DNA from: Mycolicibacterium komossense
Lineage (GTDB): Bacteria > Actinomycetota > Actinomycetes > Mycobacteriales > Mycobacteriaceae
Length of the DNA stretch: 64,000 nucleotides
Reading direction: 5' to 3'
NCBI RefSeq assembly: GCF_025822605.1
Contig: NZ_JACKTY010000029.1
Span: 313,236-377,235, forward strand
Of this stretch, positions 55,679-64,000 are shown piece by piece (the stretch's first letter is position 1; each line of letters opens with the position of its first letter). Both the position numbers and the translations under genes were made by a program. Below the pieces are notes generated by a model. That model was not told the DNA's origin. It was given only the letters and a program-made list of their open reading frames with translations, and ran no database searches.

Positions 55679-57073
55679 TCAATGCGAGAACGGCTGCAGC
55701 GTGTCGAAGTGTCCGTTCGGCTTGAGTTCGTCGAGGGTCTTCAGCACGGTCAAGGCATCGTCTTTGAGCGCTCTGGCCAGGTCGGTTGAAAAGCCTTCAC
55801 GGACCACGACGCGCAGCACCGCGACGTTCGTCGCGTTGTCGGGCATCGTGTACGCGGGCACCTGCCAGCCGAAGGACCGCAACGCGTGCGAGACGTCGAA
55901 CTCGGTGTAGCCGCGGTCGCCCTTGAGCCGAAAGCTCACCACGGGGATCACCGAGCCGTCGGAGATGAGCTCGAAGTGTTCGCTGTCGCGCAGCTGGTCG
56001 CTGAGCCAGCGCGCCGTGCTCGACAGCGCCGTCATGACCTGGGCGTAGCCCGATCGTCCCAGTCGAATGAAGTTGTAGTACTGGCCGACGACCTGATTGC
56101 CGCCTTTGGAGAAGTTCAGCGTGAACGTCGGCATGTCGCCGCCGAGGTAGTTGACGCGGAACACCAGCTCTTCCGGGAGGTGTTCGGCACTGCGCCAGAC
56201 GACGAAGCCGATGCCCGGATAGGTCAAACCGTATTTGTGACCGCTGACGTTGATGGACACCACGCGGGGCAGCCGGAAGTCCCAGACGATCTCCGGGTGC
56301 AGGAACGGCACCACGAATCCGCCGCTGGCGGCGTCGACGTGCACCGGGACGTCGACCCCGCCGTCGGCAGCCACCTGGTCGAGCGCCGCGCAGATCTCGG
56401 CGATCGGTTCGAGCTCACCGGTGTAGGTGGTACCGAGAATGGCGACGACACCGATCGTGTCCTCGTTGATCGCGCCAAGGACCTGCTCGGTGGTGATGAC
56501 GTAGCGGCCCTCCTCCATCGGGAGGTAGATGGGCTCGATATCGAAGTACCGGCAGAACTTCTCCCAGACCACCTGGACGTTGGATCCCATCACCAGATTG
56601 GGTTTGCGGGTGCGCCAGCCGTCCTTCCCGTCGCCGACCTTCGCTCGCCAGCGCCAGCTCATCGCCAGCCCGGCCAGCATCACCGCCTCGCTGGAGCCCA
56701 CGGTCGACACCCCGACCGCACTGCTCGGGTCGTCGTCGCGCAGGTTCTCGGCGTGGAACAGATCGGCCACCATGCAGACACAGCGCTGCTCGATCGCCGC
56801 CGTCGCCGGGTACTCGTCCTTGTCGATCATGTTCTTGTCGAACGTCTCGGCCATCAGCTTCTCGGCCTCGGGGTCCATCCACGTCGTGACGAATGTCGCG
56901 AGGTTCAGGCGAGAGCTGCCGTCGAGCATGAGCTCGTCGTGGATGAAGCGGTAGGCGGCCTCCGGGTCCATGCACTCGTCGGGCAGGCGCAGCGTGGGGA
57001 CGGGCGACGTGGACAGCCTGCCGGTGTAGGCGGGCGAGATCGTCGGGGAAGGGGTGTGTCTCGGTGCGGTCAT
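55679..57073 (-). CDS. gadB: glutamate decarboxylase
   Basis: A 464-residue PLP enzyme from ATG 57073; the ORF continues upstream inside nnr without homology. The Schiff-base lysine is in SINVSGHKYGLTYPGIG, with HVDAASGGFVVPFL and VGVSTVGSSEAVMLAGLAMS as further PLP contacts. It converts glutamate to GABA with proton uptake, giving acid resistance. It corresponds to Rv3432c. It lies 10 bases after nnr and was probably cotranscribed with it. Confidence 0.95.
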   Translation of the reverse strand: MTAPRHTPSPTISPAYTGRLSTSPVPTLRLPDECMDPEAAYRFIHDELMLDGSSRLNLATFVTTWMDPEAEKLMAETFDKNMIDKDEYPATAAIEQRCVCMVADLFHAENLRDDDPSSAVGVSTVGSSEAVMLAGLAMSWRWRAKVGDGKDGWRTRKPNLVMGSNVQVVWEKFCRYFDIEPIYLPMEEGRYVITTEQVLGAINEDTIGVVAILGTTYTGELEPIAEICAALDQVAADGGVDVPVHVDAASGGFVVPFLHPEIVWDFRLPRVVSINVSGHKYGLTYPGIGFVVWRSAEHLPEELVFRVNYLGGDMPTFTLNFSKGGNQVVGQYYNFIRLGRSGYAQVMTALSSTARWLSDQLRDSEHFELISDGSVIPVVSFRLKGDRGYTEFDVSHALRSFGWQVPAYTMPDNATNVAVLRVVVREGFSTDLARALKDDALTVLKTLDELKPNGHFDTLQPFSH

Positions 57074-57083
57074 CAGTGCCCTC

Positions 57084-58514
57084 CTAGGGGGTTGGTGCGG
57101 ATTCCAGCGATGCGATAGCTGCTCTGATGTGGGCGCGGATACTCGAAGCCGAAGTGGGCGCCGCGGCCGGTCCCGGGTCGGCCGCCGACAGCCCCGCGGC
57201 CCGCGCGTGCACGAAATCGGCCGCCGCCGCGGCCTCGCCCGGCGCCAGCCCCGCGGCCAGCAGCGCACCGAGGACGCCGGAGAGCACATCACCGGACCCC
57301 GCGGTGGCGGCCCAAGACTGACCGGCGGGGCTCAGGTACACCGGTCCACCCGGTTCGGCGATCACCGTCACGTTGCCTTTGAGCAGCACGGTCGCGCCTA
57401 ACGCGTCGGCCAGGGACCGCGCGGCGCCCACCCGGTCATCGCCGGGCGGGCGCCCGGCCAGCCGGGCGTACTCGCCGGCATGCGGCGTCAGCACCGTCGG
57501 CGCAGTTCGCCTGCGTACCAGGTCGGAGTGCGCGGCAACGATGGTCAGCCCGTCGGCGTCGACGAGGACGGGCAGATCGGTGTCGAGTGCGAACGACAAC
57601 GCGTCTACGCCCGCCTCGTCGGTGCCGAGCCCCGGCCCGACCACCCAGGCCTGAACCCGGCCTGCGGTTGCCGGGCTCGGCGTAGCGATCACCTCGGGCC
57701 AGTGCGAAACCACTTCCGCCGCAGCGGTTCCCGCGTAGCGGACCATGCCCGAGGTGGCGGCGACCGCGGCCCCCGTGCACAGTATCGCGGCACCGGGGTA
57801 GGTCGACGATCCGGCGAGGATGCCCGTCACGCCCTGGCTGTACTTGTCGTCCTTCGGCCCGGGCACCGGCCAGCGAGCGCTCACGTCGGCCGCCTCGAAG
57901 CCGAGTACGTCGGTCGCCGGAAGGTCCAGACCGATGTCGACGAGCTCGACGCGACCGCAATCGGCCAGTGCGTGCACCGGTTTGAGCCCGCCGAAGGTGA
58001 CCGTCAGCGCGGCGCGCACGGCGGCTCCGGAGATGGCACCGGTGTGTACGTCGATTCCGCTCGGAATGTCGACGGCCACCACCGGGATGGTCAGGTTCTC
58101 GAAGATCGCTGCCGCGTTGGCTCGTAGCGGGCCGGAGCCGGAAATGCCGACGACACCGTCGAGCACCAGATCGGTTGTGCCCGAGATCTTTTCCACGATT
58201 CGTCCGCCCGCTTTGCGGAACGCGGTCAAGCCGGTGGAATGGGTGCGTTCGGGGCTGAGCAGGATGGCGTCGGCGGCAACACCGCGGCGGCGCAGGAGGG
58301 TCGCGGCCCACAGCGCGTCGCCACCGTTGTCCCCCGATCCGACGACGGCGCACACCCGGCGACCCGCCAGGCCGTGGGTCCGACGACGAAGCTCACCCGC
58401 GACGGCGGTGGCCAGCCCAAAGGCGGCCCGGCGCATCAGAACGCCATCGGGCAGGCTGGCCAGCAGCGGGGCTTCGGCGGCGCGGATCGCCTCAGCGGTG
58501 TAGTAGTGCCGCAT
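57084..58514 (-). CDS. nnr: bifunctional NAD(P)H-hydrate epimerase / ADP-dependent dehydratase
   Basis: A 476-residue fusion. The N-terminal YjeF_N domain (AVVGSGDNGGDALWAATLLR) is the epimerase; the C-terminal ribokinase-like domain (VLTPHAGEYARLAG, VLLKGNVTVIAEPGG, and AATAGSGDVLSGVLGALLAA) is the dehydratase. Together they repair hydrated NADH and NADPH. It corresponds to Rv3433c. Confidence 0.95.
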   Translation of the reverse strand: MRHYYTAEAIRAAEAPLLASLPDGVLMRRAAFGLATAVAGELRRRTHGLAGRRVCAVVGSGDNGGDALWAATLLRRRGVAADAILLSPERTHSTGLTAFRKAGGRIVEKISGTTDLVLDGVVGISGSGPLRANAAAIFENLTIPVVAVDIPSGIDVHTGAISGAAVRAALTVTFGGLKPVHALADCGRVELVDIGLDLPATDVLGFEAADVSARWPVPGPKDDKYSQGVTGILAGSSTYPGAAILCTGAAVAATSGMVRYAGTAAAEVVSHWPEVIATPSPATAGRVQAWVVGPGLGTDEAGVDALSFALDTDLPVLVDADGLTIVAAHSDLVRRRTAPTVLTPHAGEYARLAGRPPGDDRVGAARSLADALGATVLLKGNVTVIAEPGGPVYLSPAGQSWAATAGSGDVLSGVLGALLAAGLAPGEAAAAADFVHARAAGLSAADPGPAAAPTSASSIRAHIRAAIASLESAPTP

Positions 58515-58689
58515 CAGCCCCCGTTTCGTTCAACCTTGCCACGCGCCAAACAGGTTACGTGGCAACACTGACGATAGGTGGGATTCACCCCGAGCCGACC
58601 TTCCGAGGACCGACCGTGATGACCGCATGAGCGCTTGAGACCCCAGGTGGCCAGGGAGGTGCCCTGGGTCCCGACAGGGCTTTCGAACT

Positions 58690-59215
58690 CAGCGCCGAGT
58701 TATCCACAGTTCGCCAGTTTTTTTGCTCGACATGGCAGCCGTCGTTCTTGTTGCCCGGGCGAGCACGGGTGAAAGTGATCTGACGCCGTTCGCACCAGTG
58801 CAGCAGGGTGAGGTTGATAAATTCCGATCCGTTGTCGGAGTCCACGCCCAGGACCGGGAACGGCATCGTGGTGGCGATGTTATTGAGTGCGGCTGTTACG
58901 ACCTTGGCGGTTTTGCTCGGTACCGAGCGGTCTCGGTCCAGCCGGTGGCGATATCGGTGACCGTCAGCGTGTAGGCGTATGAGCCGGTGAGATCGCCGCC
59001 GTCGTGGCAGACCAGGTCGATCTCGACGAACCCAGGTTGCGCGTCATCCCAGTCGGCCCAGGTGCGGATCGAGATCTGACTTTTCAGCAGTAATCCCGGC
59101 TTGGTGGTGCACCTGCCTTTAACGCGATGTTTGGCCCGTTCACCAGCCAATCGCCGATCGATCGTGGCTGCCGACATCGACACCAGCATCGCCGAGGTCG
59201 AAGAACGGCCACCGT
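58690..59215 (-). pseudogene. truncated, frameshifted DDE (integrase-core) transposase remnant
   Basis: Minus-strand text gives two parts of one transposase. From 59215 to about 58931: MSAATIDRRLAGERAKHRVK, then PGFVEIDLVCHDGGDLTGSY (first catalytic Asp). After a single-base deletion near 58930 the other frame reads RSVPSKTAKVVTAALNNIAT, then VLGVDSDNGSEFINLTLLHW (second Asp) and NKNDGCHVEQKNW (Glu). Homology stops abruptly at both ends, so it is a dead fragment of a larger element. No terminal inverted repeats or target duplication were found. The IS family could not be assigned safely. Confidence 0.75.
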
Positions 59216-59216
59216 T

Positions 59217-59720
59217 CTAATCCGCCTTACCCGCCGTCCGACTGTAGTGGCGGCGGGCCTTCATCCGGTTGCCGCACTCGCTCATCGAGCACCAGCGGCC
59301 GGTACCGCCCCGGCTGCGGTCGAGCAGAAACAGGTGACATTCCCCGTTGGCACACGGCCGGAGTCGACCAGGCGCGATGCTCTGCACCTCACCCCAGGCG
59401 AGGACCAACTGCGCGGGCCAGTCGGCCGCCACCAACTCCCAGTCCAGCCCGTCGTCGTGCACCCGCGGCACTCGCCGCACCCGGGCCAGATAACGGTTGA
59501 GCACTTCGGCGTCGGCGTGACCACGCACCACCTGCTGCAGGTCGTCGCGAACCCGGCGGGCCGTCGCGATATGGGTGCCATCGCCGGCGTGGGCACGCAA
59601 CCAGTCCCTGGCATCGGCGTCAGTCTCGAGCAGGTCGGTGTTGGCGCCGTCTACCACCGGGGTGGTGTTCAGCACGTCGACCAGGACGTCGGACCACTCG
59701 ATGCTCATACTAACCACCAT
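59217..59720 (-). CDS. CGNR zinc-finger (ABATE-domain) regulator
   Basis: A 167-residue protein. The C-terminal CGNR zinc finger reads CANGECHLFLLDRSRGGTGR, then WCSMSECGNRMKARRHYSR, with four cysteines and the CGNR motif. The N-terminal part is the ABATE stress-response domain. Such proteins are usually regulators controlling a neighbouring hydrolase or oxidoreductase, here the divergent alpha/beta hydrolase at 59799. The start is ATG 59720 or 59708. Confidence 0.88.
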   Translation of the reverse strand: MVVSMSIEWSDVLVDVLNTTPVVDGANTDLLETDADARDWLRAHAGDGTHIATARRVRDDLQQVVRGHADAEVLNRYLARVRRVPRVHDDGLDWELVAADWPAQLVLAWGEVQSIAPGRLRPCANGECHLFLLDRSRGGTGRWCSMSECGNRMKARRHYSRTAGKAD

Positions 59721-59750
59721 AGCGCACTTGACAGGTTAGATTCCACGCTA

Positions 59751-59779
59751 TTGACTACGGACGTACATAACCTTATAAA
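59751..59779 (+). promoter_or_regulatory. near-consensus sigma-70 promoter of the alpha/beta hydrolase
   Basis: TTGACT (59751-59756), a 17-base spacer and TATAAA (59774-59779) are each one base from consensus. It ends 19 bases before the ATG at 59799. This is unusually strong for a mycobacterium and fits a gene normally held off by a repressor such as the divergent CGNR protein. Confidence 0.7.
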
Positions 59780-59798
59780 GCAATCAAAGGGGTTAGTC

Positions 59799-60680
59799 AT
59801 GACCGGTTTGGACACCGCGACACATCACCGCTTCGCCGAGATCTCCGGGCGGCGACTCTTCTACCGGGAGGCCGGTTCGGCGGCAGCGCCCACCATCGTG
59901 CTGCTGCACGGAACACCGGCGAGCTCGCACATGTACCGCAATCTGATTCCAGCGCTGGCCGATCGTTACCACGTCATCGCCCCGGACTACCCCGGCTTCG
60001 GCCATTCCGAGCGACCCGGCGTCGACGAGTTCGACTACACCTTCGACGCGCTTGCCGACCACGTCGACGCGCTGCTCGACCGCCTCAGCCTGACCCGATA
60101 TGCGCTGTACGTCCAGGACTACGGCGCCCCCGTGGGCTGGCGACTCGCCCTGCGGCACCCGGAGCGGATCGCGGCGATCGTCACCCAGAACGGCAATGCC
60201 TACGTCGAGGGCTTTGTCGGTGACGCCATGGAGCCGTTGTTCGCCTACGGCCGCGACCGGTCCGACGCCAACGCCGCCGTCCTGCGCAATCTCATCAGCC
60301 TGGACGGCATCACCTGGCAGTACACCCACGGCGTCTCGGATCCGACGGTGGTCGATCCGGACGCCTGGGTCACCGCCCACGGCGCGGTCGCCTCGGACGA
60401 GAAATCGGTCGCCATCCAGCTGGAACTGTTCGCCGACTACCGCACGAACGTCGAGTTGTACCCCCGCGTACACGAGTATTTCCGCGCCTCACAGGTTCCA
60501 TTGCTGGCAGTGTGGGGTCGCAACGACGAGATTTTCGGGCCCGCAGGCGCCCTCGCGTTCGCTCGGGATCTACCCCACGCCGAGATCGATCTGCTCGACG
60601 GCGGCCATTTCCTGCTGGAGAGTCGACTCGCCGCAGTCGTTGCGTTACTGCGACCATTCCTTCAGCAACACCTGGGCTGA
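59799..60680 (+). CDS. alpha/beta hydrolase, haloalkane dehalogenase/epoxide hydrolase-like
   Basis: A 293-residue hydrolase from ATG 59799 (AAAGGGG upstream). VLLHGTPASSHMYRNLIPAL is the oxyanion region, and the nucleophile is an aspartate in LYVQDYGAPVGWRL, as in dehalogenases and epoxide hydrolases. AVWGRNDEIFGP and DGGHFLLES supply the acid and histidine. The substrate is unknown. The frame extends upstream through the CGNR gene, but homology starts at the ATG. Confidence 0.9.
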   Translation: MTGLDTATHHRFAEISGRRLFYREAGSAAAPTIVLLHGTPASSHMYRNLIPALADRYHVIAPDYPGFGHSERPGVDEFDYTFDALADHVDALLDRLSLTRYALYVQDYGAPVGWRLALRHPERIAAIVTQNGNAYVEGFVGDAMEPLFAYGRDRSDANAAVLRNLISLDGITWQYTHGVSDPTVVDPDAWVTAHGAVASDEKSVAIQLELFADYRTNVELYPRVHEYFRASQVPLLAVWGRNDEIFGPAGALAFARDLPHAEIDLLDGGHFLLESRLAAVVALLRPFLQQHLG

Positions 60681-60699
60681 CAGGTGTAGTTTGCCGCTC

Positions 60700-61653
60700 G
60701 TGGGTAAACGGCTCGGCTGGTCACGTGGCGTCGGCATCCGACGCCTGATCGTGGCAGTGCTGGTGTTGGTACTGGTCGTCTCCGCCAGCCTCGGCGGCTA
60801 TCGATCCAGCCGCGACACCACGAATCGGACCAGTTTCTTCGGCGATTTCGACAGCCCCGATCACGTGGAGGCCACGCTGTGGATCACCAAAGTGGACGCC
60901 GCCGCGGATACCTTCTCGCTGACCATCACCGATGTCCGGCCCTATGGCTCGTTGGCGGACGACAACGGTAACTTCGCCGAAGACGCCACGTTGGTCACCA
61001 ATGCGCTCGGTACGTGGCGAACGCAGATCACGCGCGGCGATTCCGCGCCGGACGCCGACCAACGGATCGCGCTCGACGGCTCGATCACCGACTATCCGTT
61101 CGACCGCTACAAGGCGTCCATCGAGATGCATGTCGATCGCGCCGACGGAACGGAGTTGCCGGTCGCCGTCATCGTGTTCAGCACGGACCCCTTCTTCAGC
61201 GTCACCCCGTCCCAAGGCGCAGCGCAGTCCGGGGGGACGATGGTGAATCTCGCCATCCACCGCACCCTGCCGACGATGGTGTTCGCCATCTTCATCATGG
61301 TGCTGATGCTCGGGCTCGCCACTGCCGCCGTCATCGCGGCCTACTTCGTCCAGAGCGGACGGCGCGGTCTCAATTTCACGGCCTGCTCGATGATGGGCGC
61401 CCTACTCTTCGCCTTGATCCCGCTGCGCAACGCGGTACCGGGGAGCCCGCCGATCGGTTCGGTGATCGACTTCGCATCCTTCTTCATCGCCGAAGCCATC
61501 ATCTCGATCTCCTTGATCTCCACCGTCCTCAACGGCTATCGCCACGAGATGGCCGTCGAGCGTGCCGCTGCTGTCCCAGCGGAGGAGGTGTCCCCCGAGC
61601 CCGCCGAGGCTTCTGCCAGCCCCACCGACCAGCGTTTACCATCACTGCCATGA
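60700..61653 (+). CDS. DUF4436 membrane protein
   Basis: A 317-residue protein from GTG 60700. One N-terminal helix (LIVAVLVLVLVVSASLGGY), an extracytoplasmic beta domain with conserved DFDSPDHVEATLWITKVDAA and DYPFDRYKASIEMHV, then three helices (MVFAIFIMVLMLGLATAAVI and onward) and a Glu/Pro-rich tail. This layout defines the DUF4436 family of actinobacteria, function unknown. It overlaps the next gene by ATGA. Confidence 0.87.
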   Translation: MGKRLGWSRGVGIRRLIVAVLVLVLVVSASLGGYRSSRDTTNRTSFFGDFDSPDHVEATLWITKVDAAADTFSLTITDVRPYGSLADDNGNFAEDATLVTNALGTWRTQITRGDSAPDADQRIALDGSITDYPFDRYKASIEMHVDRADGTELPVAVIVFSTDPFFSVTPSQGAAQSGGTMVNLAIHRTLPTMVFAIFIMVLMLGLATAAVIAAYFVQSGRRGLNFTACSMMGALLFALIPLRNAVPGSPPIGSVIDFASFFIAEAIISISLISTVLNGYRHEMAVERAAAVPAEEVSPEPAEASASPTDQRLPSLP

Positions 61654-62027
61654 CCTACGGCTACCCGGTGCCATCTGCCCAGGCGAAGCCGCCGATCTCC
61701 GGACGCGATTTGGGGATCTCGGTCACGGCGATCGCGCTGACGGTGATTTTCGCCGGCCTCGTGGCGTTGATCGGCTTCTTCAGCCTGGCGTTCCTCGACA
61801 GCTGTCAGCCGGCATACTGCAGCGCCGGCGGCGCGGTCACCGCGGTCGTGATCACCGTGCTCACACTGGCGGCCGTCGGACTCGCCGGAGTGGTGATCAC
61901 CATCGTCCGGCTGGTGCAGCGAAAACCGGCGTGGCCGTTCGCCGTTGGCATGTTCGGTCTGTGCATGCTCACCTGCGTCCTCGGGTCCACCGGTTACGTT
62001 ATGGCCACCGGCCTCACCTGGTCGTGA
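61650..62027 (+). CDS. small membrane protein coupled to the DUF4436 gene
   Basis: A 125-residue protein with three or four hydrophobic segments (VTAIALTVIFAGLVALIGFF, AVTAVVITVLTLAAVGLAGV, and AVGMFGLCMLTCVLGSTGYV). Its ATG overlaps the DUF4436 stop (ATGA), which supports real translation and a shared role. Two cysteines flank a loop (SCQPAYCS), possibly disulfide bonded outside. The family is not recognised. Confidence 0.72.
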   Translation: MTYGYPVPSAQAKPPISGRDLGISVTAIALTVIFAGLVALIGFFSLAFLDSCQPAYCSAGGAVTAVVITVLTLAAVGLAGVVITIVRLVQRKPAWPFAVGMFGLCMLTCVLGSTGYVMATGLTWS

Positions 62028-62036
62028 GCGCGGCGA

Positions 62037-63902
62037 CTATTCGACGGTGACGGACTTGGCCAGGTTGCGCGGTTTGTCGACGTCGTAGCCGCGGGCCTGC
62101 GCCACCGCCGCGGCGAACACCTGCATCGGAATGGTCGACAGCAGCGGTTGGAAAAGTGTTGACACCGCCGGGATTTCGATCAGGTGATCAGCGTACGGCC
62201 GGACCGTCTCATCGCCTTCCTCGGCGATGACGATGGTCAGCGCACCGCGGGCCTGGATCTCCCGGATGTTGCTCAGCATCTTCGAATGCAGCATGGCTGC
62301 GCCCTTCGGGGAGGGCATCACGACGATGACGGGCACATCGTCCTCGATCAACGCGATCGGGCCGTGCTTGAGCTCACCGGCCGCGAACCCCTCGGCGTGC
62401 ATATAGGCCAGCTCTTTGAGTTTCAATGCGCCTTCGAGCGCCACGGGGTAGCCGACGTGGCGGCCCAGGAACAGCACGGTCTGCGACTTGGCGAACCGGT
62501 GCGCCAGTGCCGATACCGGCTCCATGCACGTCAGTACCCGCGAGATCAGATCCGGCATCGCTTCGAGTTCGTTGAATTCGCGCAACACCTCGTCGGGATA
62601 CTTCGTGCCGCGGGCTTGTGCCAGCGCCAGCCCGACCAGATAGTTGGCCGCGACCTGCGCCAGGAAGGTCTTCGTCGAGGCGACACCGATCTCCGGTCCG
62701 GCGCGGGTGTAGAGCACCGCGTCGCACTCCCGCGGGATCTGGCTGCCGTTGGTGTTGCAGATGGCCAGCACCTTGGCCTTCTGCTCCTTGGCGTGGCGTA
62801 CCGCTTCGAGGGTGTCGGCCGTCTCGCCGGACTGCGAGATGGCGACCACCAGGGTGCTTCGGTCCAAAACGGGGTCGCGATAACGGAATTCGCTGGCCAG
62901 TTCGACCTCGACAGGCAGTCGGGTCCAGTGCTCGATGGCGTACTTGGCCAGCAGACCGGAGTGGTACGCGGTACCGCAGGCGACCACGAAAACCTTGTCG
63001 ATCTCGCGCAGTTCCTGATCGGAGAGGCGCTGCTCGTCCAGCACGATGCGGCCGTCGACGAAATGACCAAGCAGAGTGTCGGCGACCGCGGCGGGTTGCT
63101 CGGCGATCTCCTTGAGCATGAAGTACTCGTAGCCACCCTTCTCGGCGGCCGACAGATCCCAGTCGATATGAAACTCGCGGTACTCGACGTCGGGGTTGCC
63201 GTGGAAGTCGGTGATCGTGTAGCCGTCAGCGGTCAGCACCACGGCCTGGTCCTGGCCGAGTTCGACAGCGTTGCGGGTGTATTCGATGAAGGCGGCGACG
63301 TCGGAGCCGAGGAACATCTCGCCCTCGCCGACACCGACCACCAACGGGGTCGAGCGACGGGCCGCGACGATCGTGTCTGGATGGTCCGCACTGGCGAAGA
63401 CCAGGGTGAAATGGCCCTCCAACCGGGGCAGCACCGACATCACCGAGGCCACGAAATCGCCGGCAGTGGGTCCGTGGTGGTACTGCCACGACACCAGGTG
63501 CACCGCGACCTCGGTGTCGGTGTCGCTGGCGAACTCGACGCCGGTCCGCTCGAGCTCGGCACGCAGTGTCGCGAAATTCTCGATGATGCCGTTGTGGACC
63601 ACTGCGATCTTGCCTGCGGCGTCCCGATGGGGGTGGGCGTTGCGGTCGGTGGGCCGTCCGTGGGTGGCCCACCGGGTATGCCCGAGGCCGGTGCTGCCGG
63701 TCAGCGTGTCCGGGTCCGTCTCGGCGAGCGCGGTCTCAAGGTTGGCGAGCCGGCCCGCGCGCCTGCGTACCGTCATCCCGCCGTGGCCGTCGAGCAGGGC
63801 GACTCCTGACGAGTCGTAACCCCGGTACTCCATCCGGCGCAACGCGTCGATGACGACATCGCGGGCAGACCGCTGCCCTACGTAGCCGACGATTCCGCAC
63901 AT
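62037..63902 (-). CDS. glmS: glutamine-fructose-6-phosphate aminotransferase (isomerising)
   Basis: A 621-residue enzyme from ATG 63902, where Cys2 becomes the N-terminal nucleophile (MCGIVGYVGQRSARDVVIDA). The glutaminase domain has GLGHTRWATHGRP. Two SIS domains follow (ISQSGETADTLEAVRHAKEQ in the first), and the enzyme ends with DVDKPRNLAKSVTVE. It makes glucosamine-6-phosphate for peptidoglycan and other envelope sugars. It corresponds to Rv3436c. No room for a glmS ribozyme exists upstream. Confidence 0.97.
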   Translation of the reverse strand: MCGIVGYVGQRSARDVVIDALRRMEYRGYDSSGVALLDGHGGMTVRRRAGRLANLETALAETDPDTLTGSTGLGHTRWATHGRPTDRNAHPHRDAAGKIAVVHNGIIENFATLRAELERTGVEFASDTDTEVAVHLVSWQYHHGPTAGDFVASVMSVLPRLEGHFTLVFASADHPDTIVAARRSTPLVVGVGEGEMFLGSDVAAFIEYTRNAVELGQDQAVVLTADGYTITDFHGNPDVEYREFHIDWDLSAAEKGGYEYFMLKEIAEQPAAVADTLLGHFVDGRIVLDEQRLSDQELREIDKVFVVACGTAYHSGLLAKYAIEHWTRLPVEVELASEFRYRDPVLDRSTLVVAISQSGETADTLEAVRHAKEQKAKVLAICNTNGSQIPRECDAVLYTRAGPEIGVASTKTFLAQVAANYLVGLALAQARGTKYPDEVLREFNELEAMPDLISRVLTCMEPVSALAHRFAKSQTVLFLGRHVGYPVALEGALKLKELAYMHAEGFAAGELKHGPIALIEDDVPVIVVMPSPKGAAMLHSKMLSNIREIQARGALTIVIAEEGDETVRPYADHLIEIPAVSTLFQPLLSTIPMQVFAAAVAQARGYDVDKPRNLAKSVTVE

Positions 63903-63968
63903 GAGTGCCCAGAGTAATGCAGGTGGCGGGTCGACCCCCGAATCTTGCCCGTGAGCTACCGTCATCGG

Positions 63969-64000
63969 GTGGCCAGCACGAAGAAGCTCGTCGGAACTCT
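63969..64000 (+). CDS. start of an unidentified gene, cut by the window end
   Basis: A GTG at 63969 opens a frame VASTKKLVGT that runs off the window. It diverges from glmS. Too little is visible to name it. Confidence 0.3.
   Translation, partial: MASTKKLVGT

Noticed and set aside
53964..55910. Plus-strand ORF of 648 codons opposite the hydrolase and alr genes
   Set aside because: Shadow of alanine racemase and hydrolase codons; no plausible domain.
57073..57292. N-terminal extension of GadB
   Set aside because: It lies inside nnr, is Arg-rich and has no similarity to decarboxylases.
62184..63809. Plus-strand ORF of 541 codons opposite glmS
   Set aside because: Antisense to glmS and rich in Asp/Val/Gly/His without motifs.
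63900..64000. glmS ribozyme or riboswitch
   Set aside because: Only about 66 bases separate glmS from a divergent start; no ribozyme core was seen, and actinobacteria are not known to use it.

Overview
The window is a high-GC actinobacterial chromosome segment, almost certainly from a rapidly growing mycobacterium (Mycolicibacterium type). Several blocks reproduce the gene order of Mycobacterium tuberculosis Rv3389c-Rv3395c and then Rv3396c/Rv3409c-Rv3436c: htdY, lpqD, acrA1, iunH, imuB-imuA', guaA, choD, guaB3, guaB2, an Rv3412-like gene, rsdA-sigD, an Rv3415c-like gene, whiB3, groEL1-groES, rimI/tsaBDE, alr, gadB, nnr, glmS. Assignments come from reading translated sequence and remembered family features; no database search was run.

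Region 1 (1-11.7 kb) is accessory and stress related. It holds a truncated TetR regulator, an oxidoreductase relic, a nitroreductase divergent from an XRE regulator, small secreted proteins (one DUF732), a Tat-exported GH5-like glycosidase, a von Willebrand A membrane protein with a coupled small ORF, a LytR-CpsA-Psr ligase, an ArsR regulator, an Acg-type nitroreductase with a DosR-like box, and a universal stress protein. One palindrome, ACACTTGCGCAAGTGT, occurs upstream of both arsR and the VWA operon.

Region 2 (11.8-20 kb) is the conserved htdY to imuA' block. It combines lipid metabolism (hydratase, thioesterase, acyl-CoA reductase), a nucleoside hydrolase and a LexA-boxed mutasome pair. 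cmaA1, present here in M. tuberculosis, is absent.

Region 3 (20-35.7 kb) is a large insertion between imuA' and guaA. It begins with a mymA-like operon (lipase, SDR, ferritin-like diiron protein, flavin monooxygenase, MerR regulator). A probable catabolic island follows: a complete spermidine/putrescine-type ABC importer, a nitrilase-superfamily amidase, an RraA-like protein and a BKACE (beta-keto acid cleavage) enzyme, then two Lrp/AsnC regulators and an SDR. The insertion ends in decayed sequence containing a MerR relic and broken or unrecognised genes.

Region 4 (35.7-64 kb) is mostly conserved housekeeping: purine synthesis (guaA, guaB2, guaB3), cholesterol oxidase, the SigD/RsdA and WhiB3 regulators, a ThrE-type exporter, the CIRCE-controlled chaperonin operon, and an overlapping chain alr-hydrolase-tsaE-tsaB-rimI-tsaD. 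gadB, nnr and glmS follow. An IS relic and a CGNR regulator divergent from an alpha/beta hydrolase interrupt this block. No tRNA, rRNA or CRISPR array was seen.

The best candidate for an undescribed system is the island at 25.7-33.9 kb. Its genes suggest import of an amine-like compound followed by amide hydrolysis and beta-keto acid cleavage, but the substrate is unknown and the RraA-like member lacks a normally conserved arginine.
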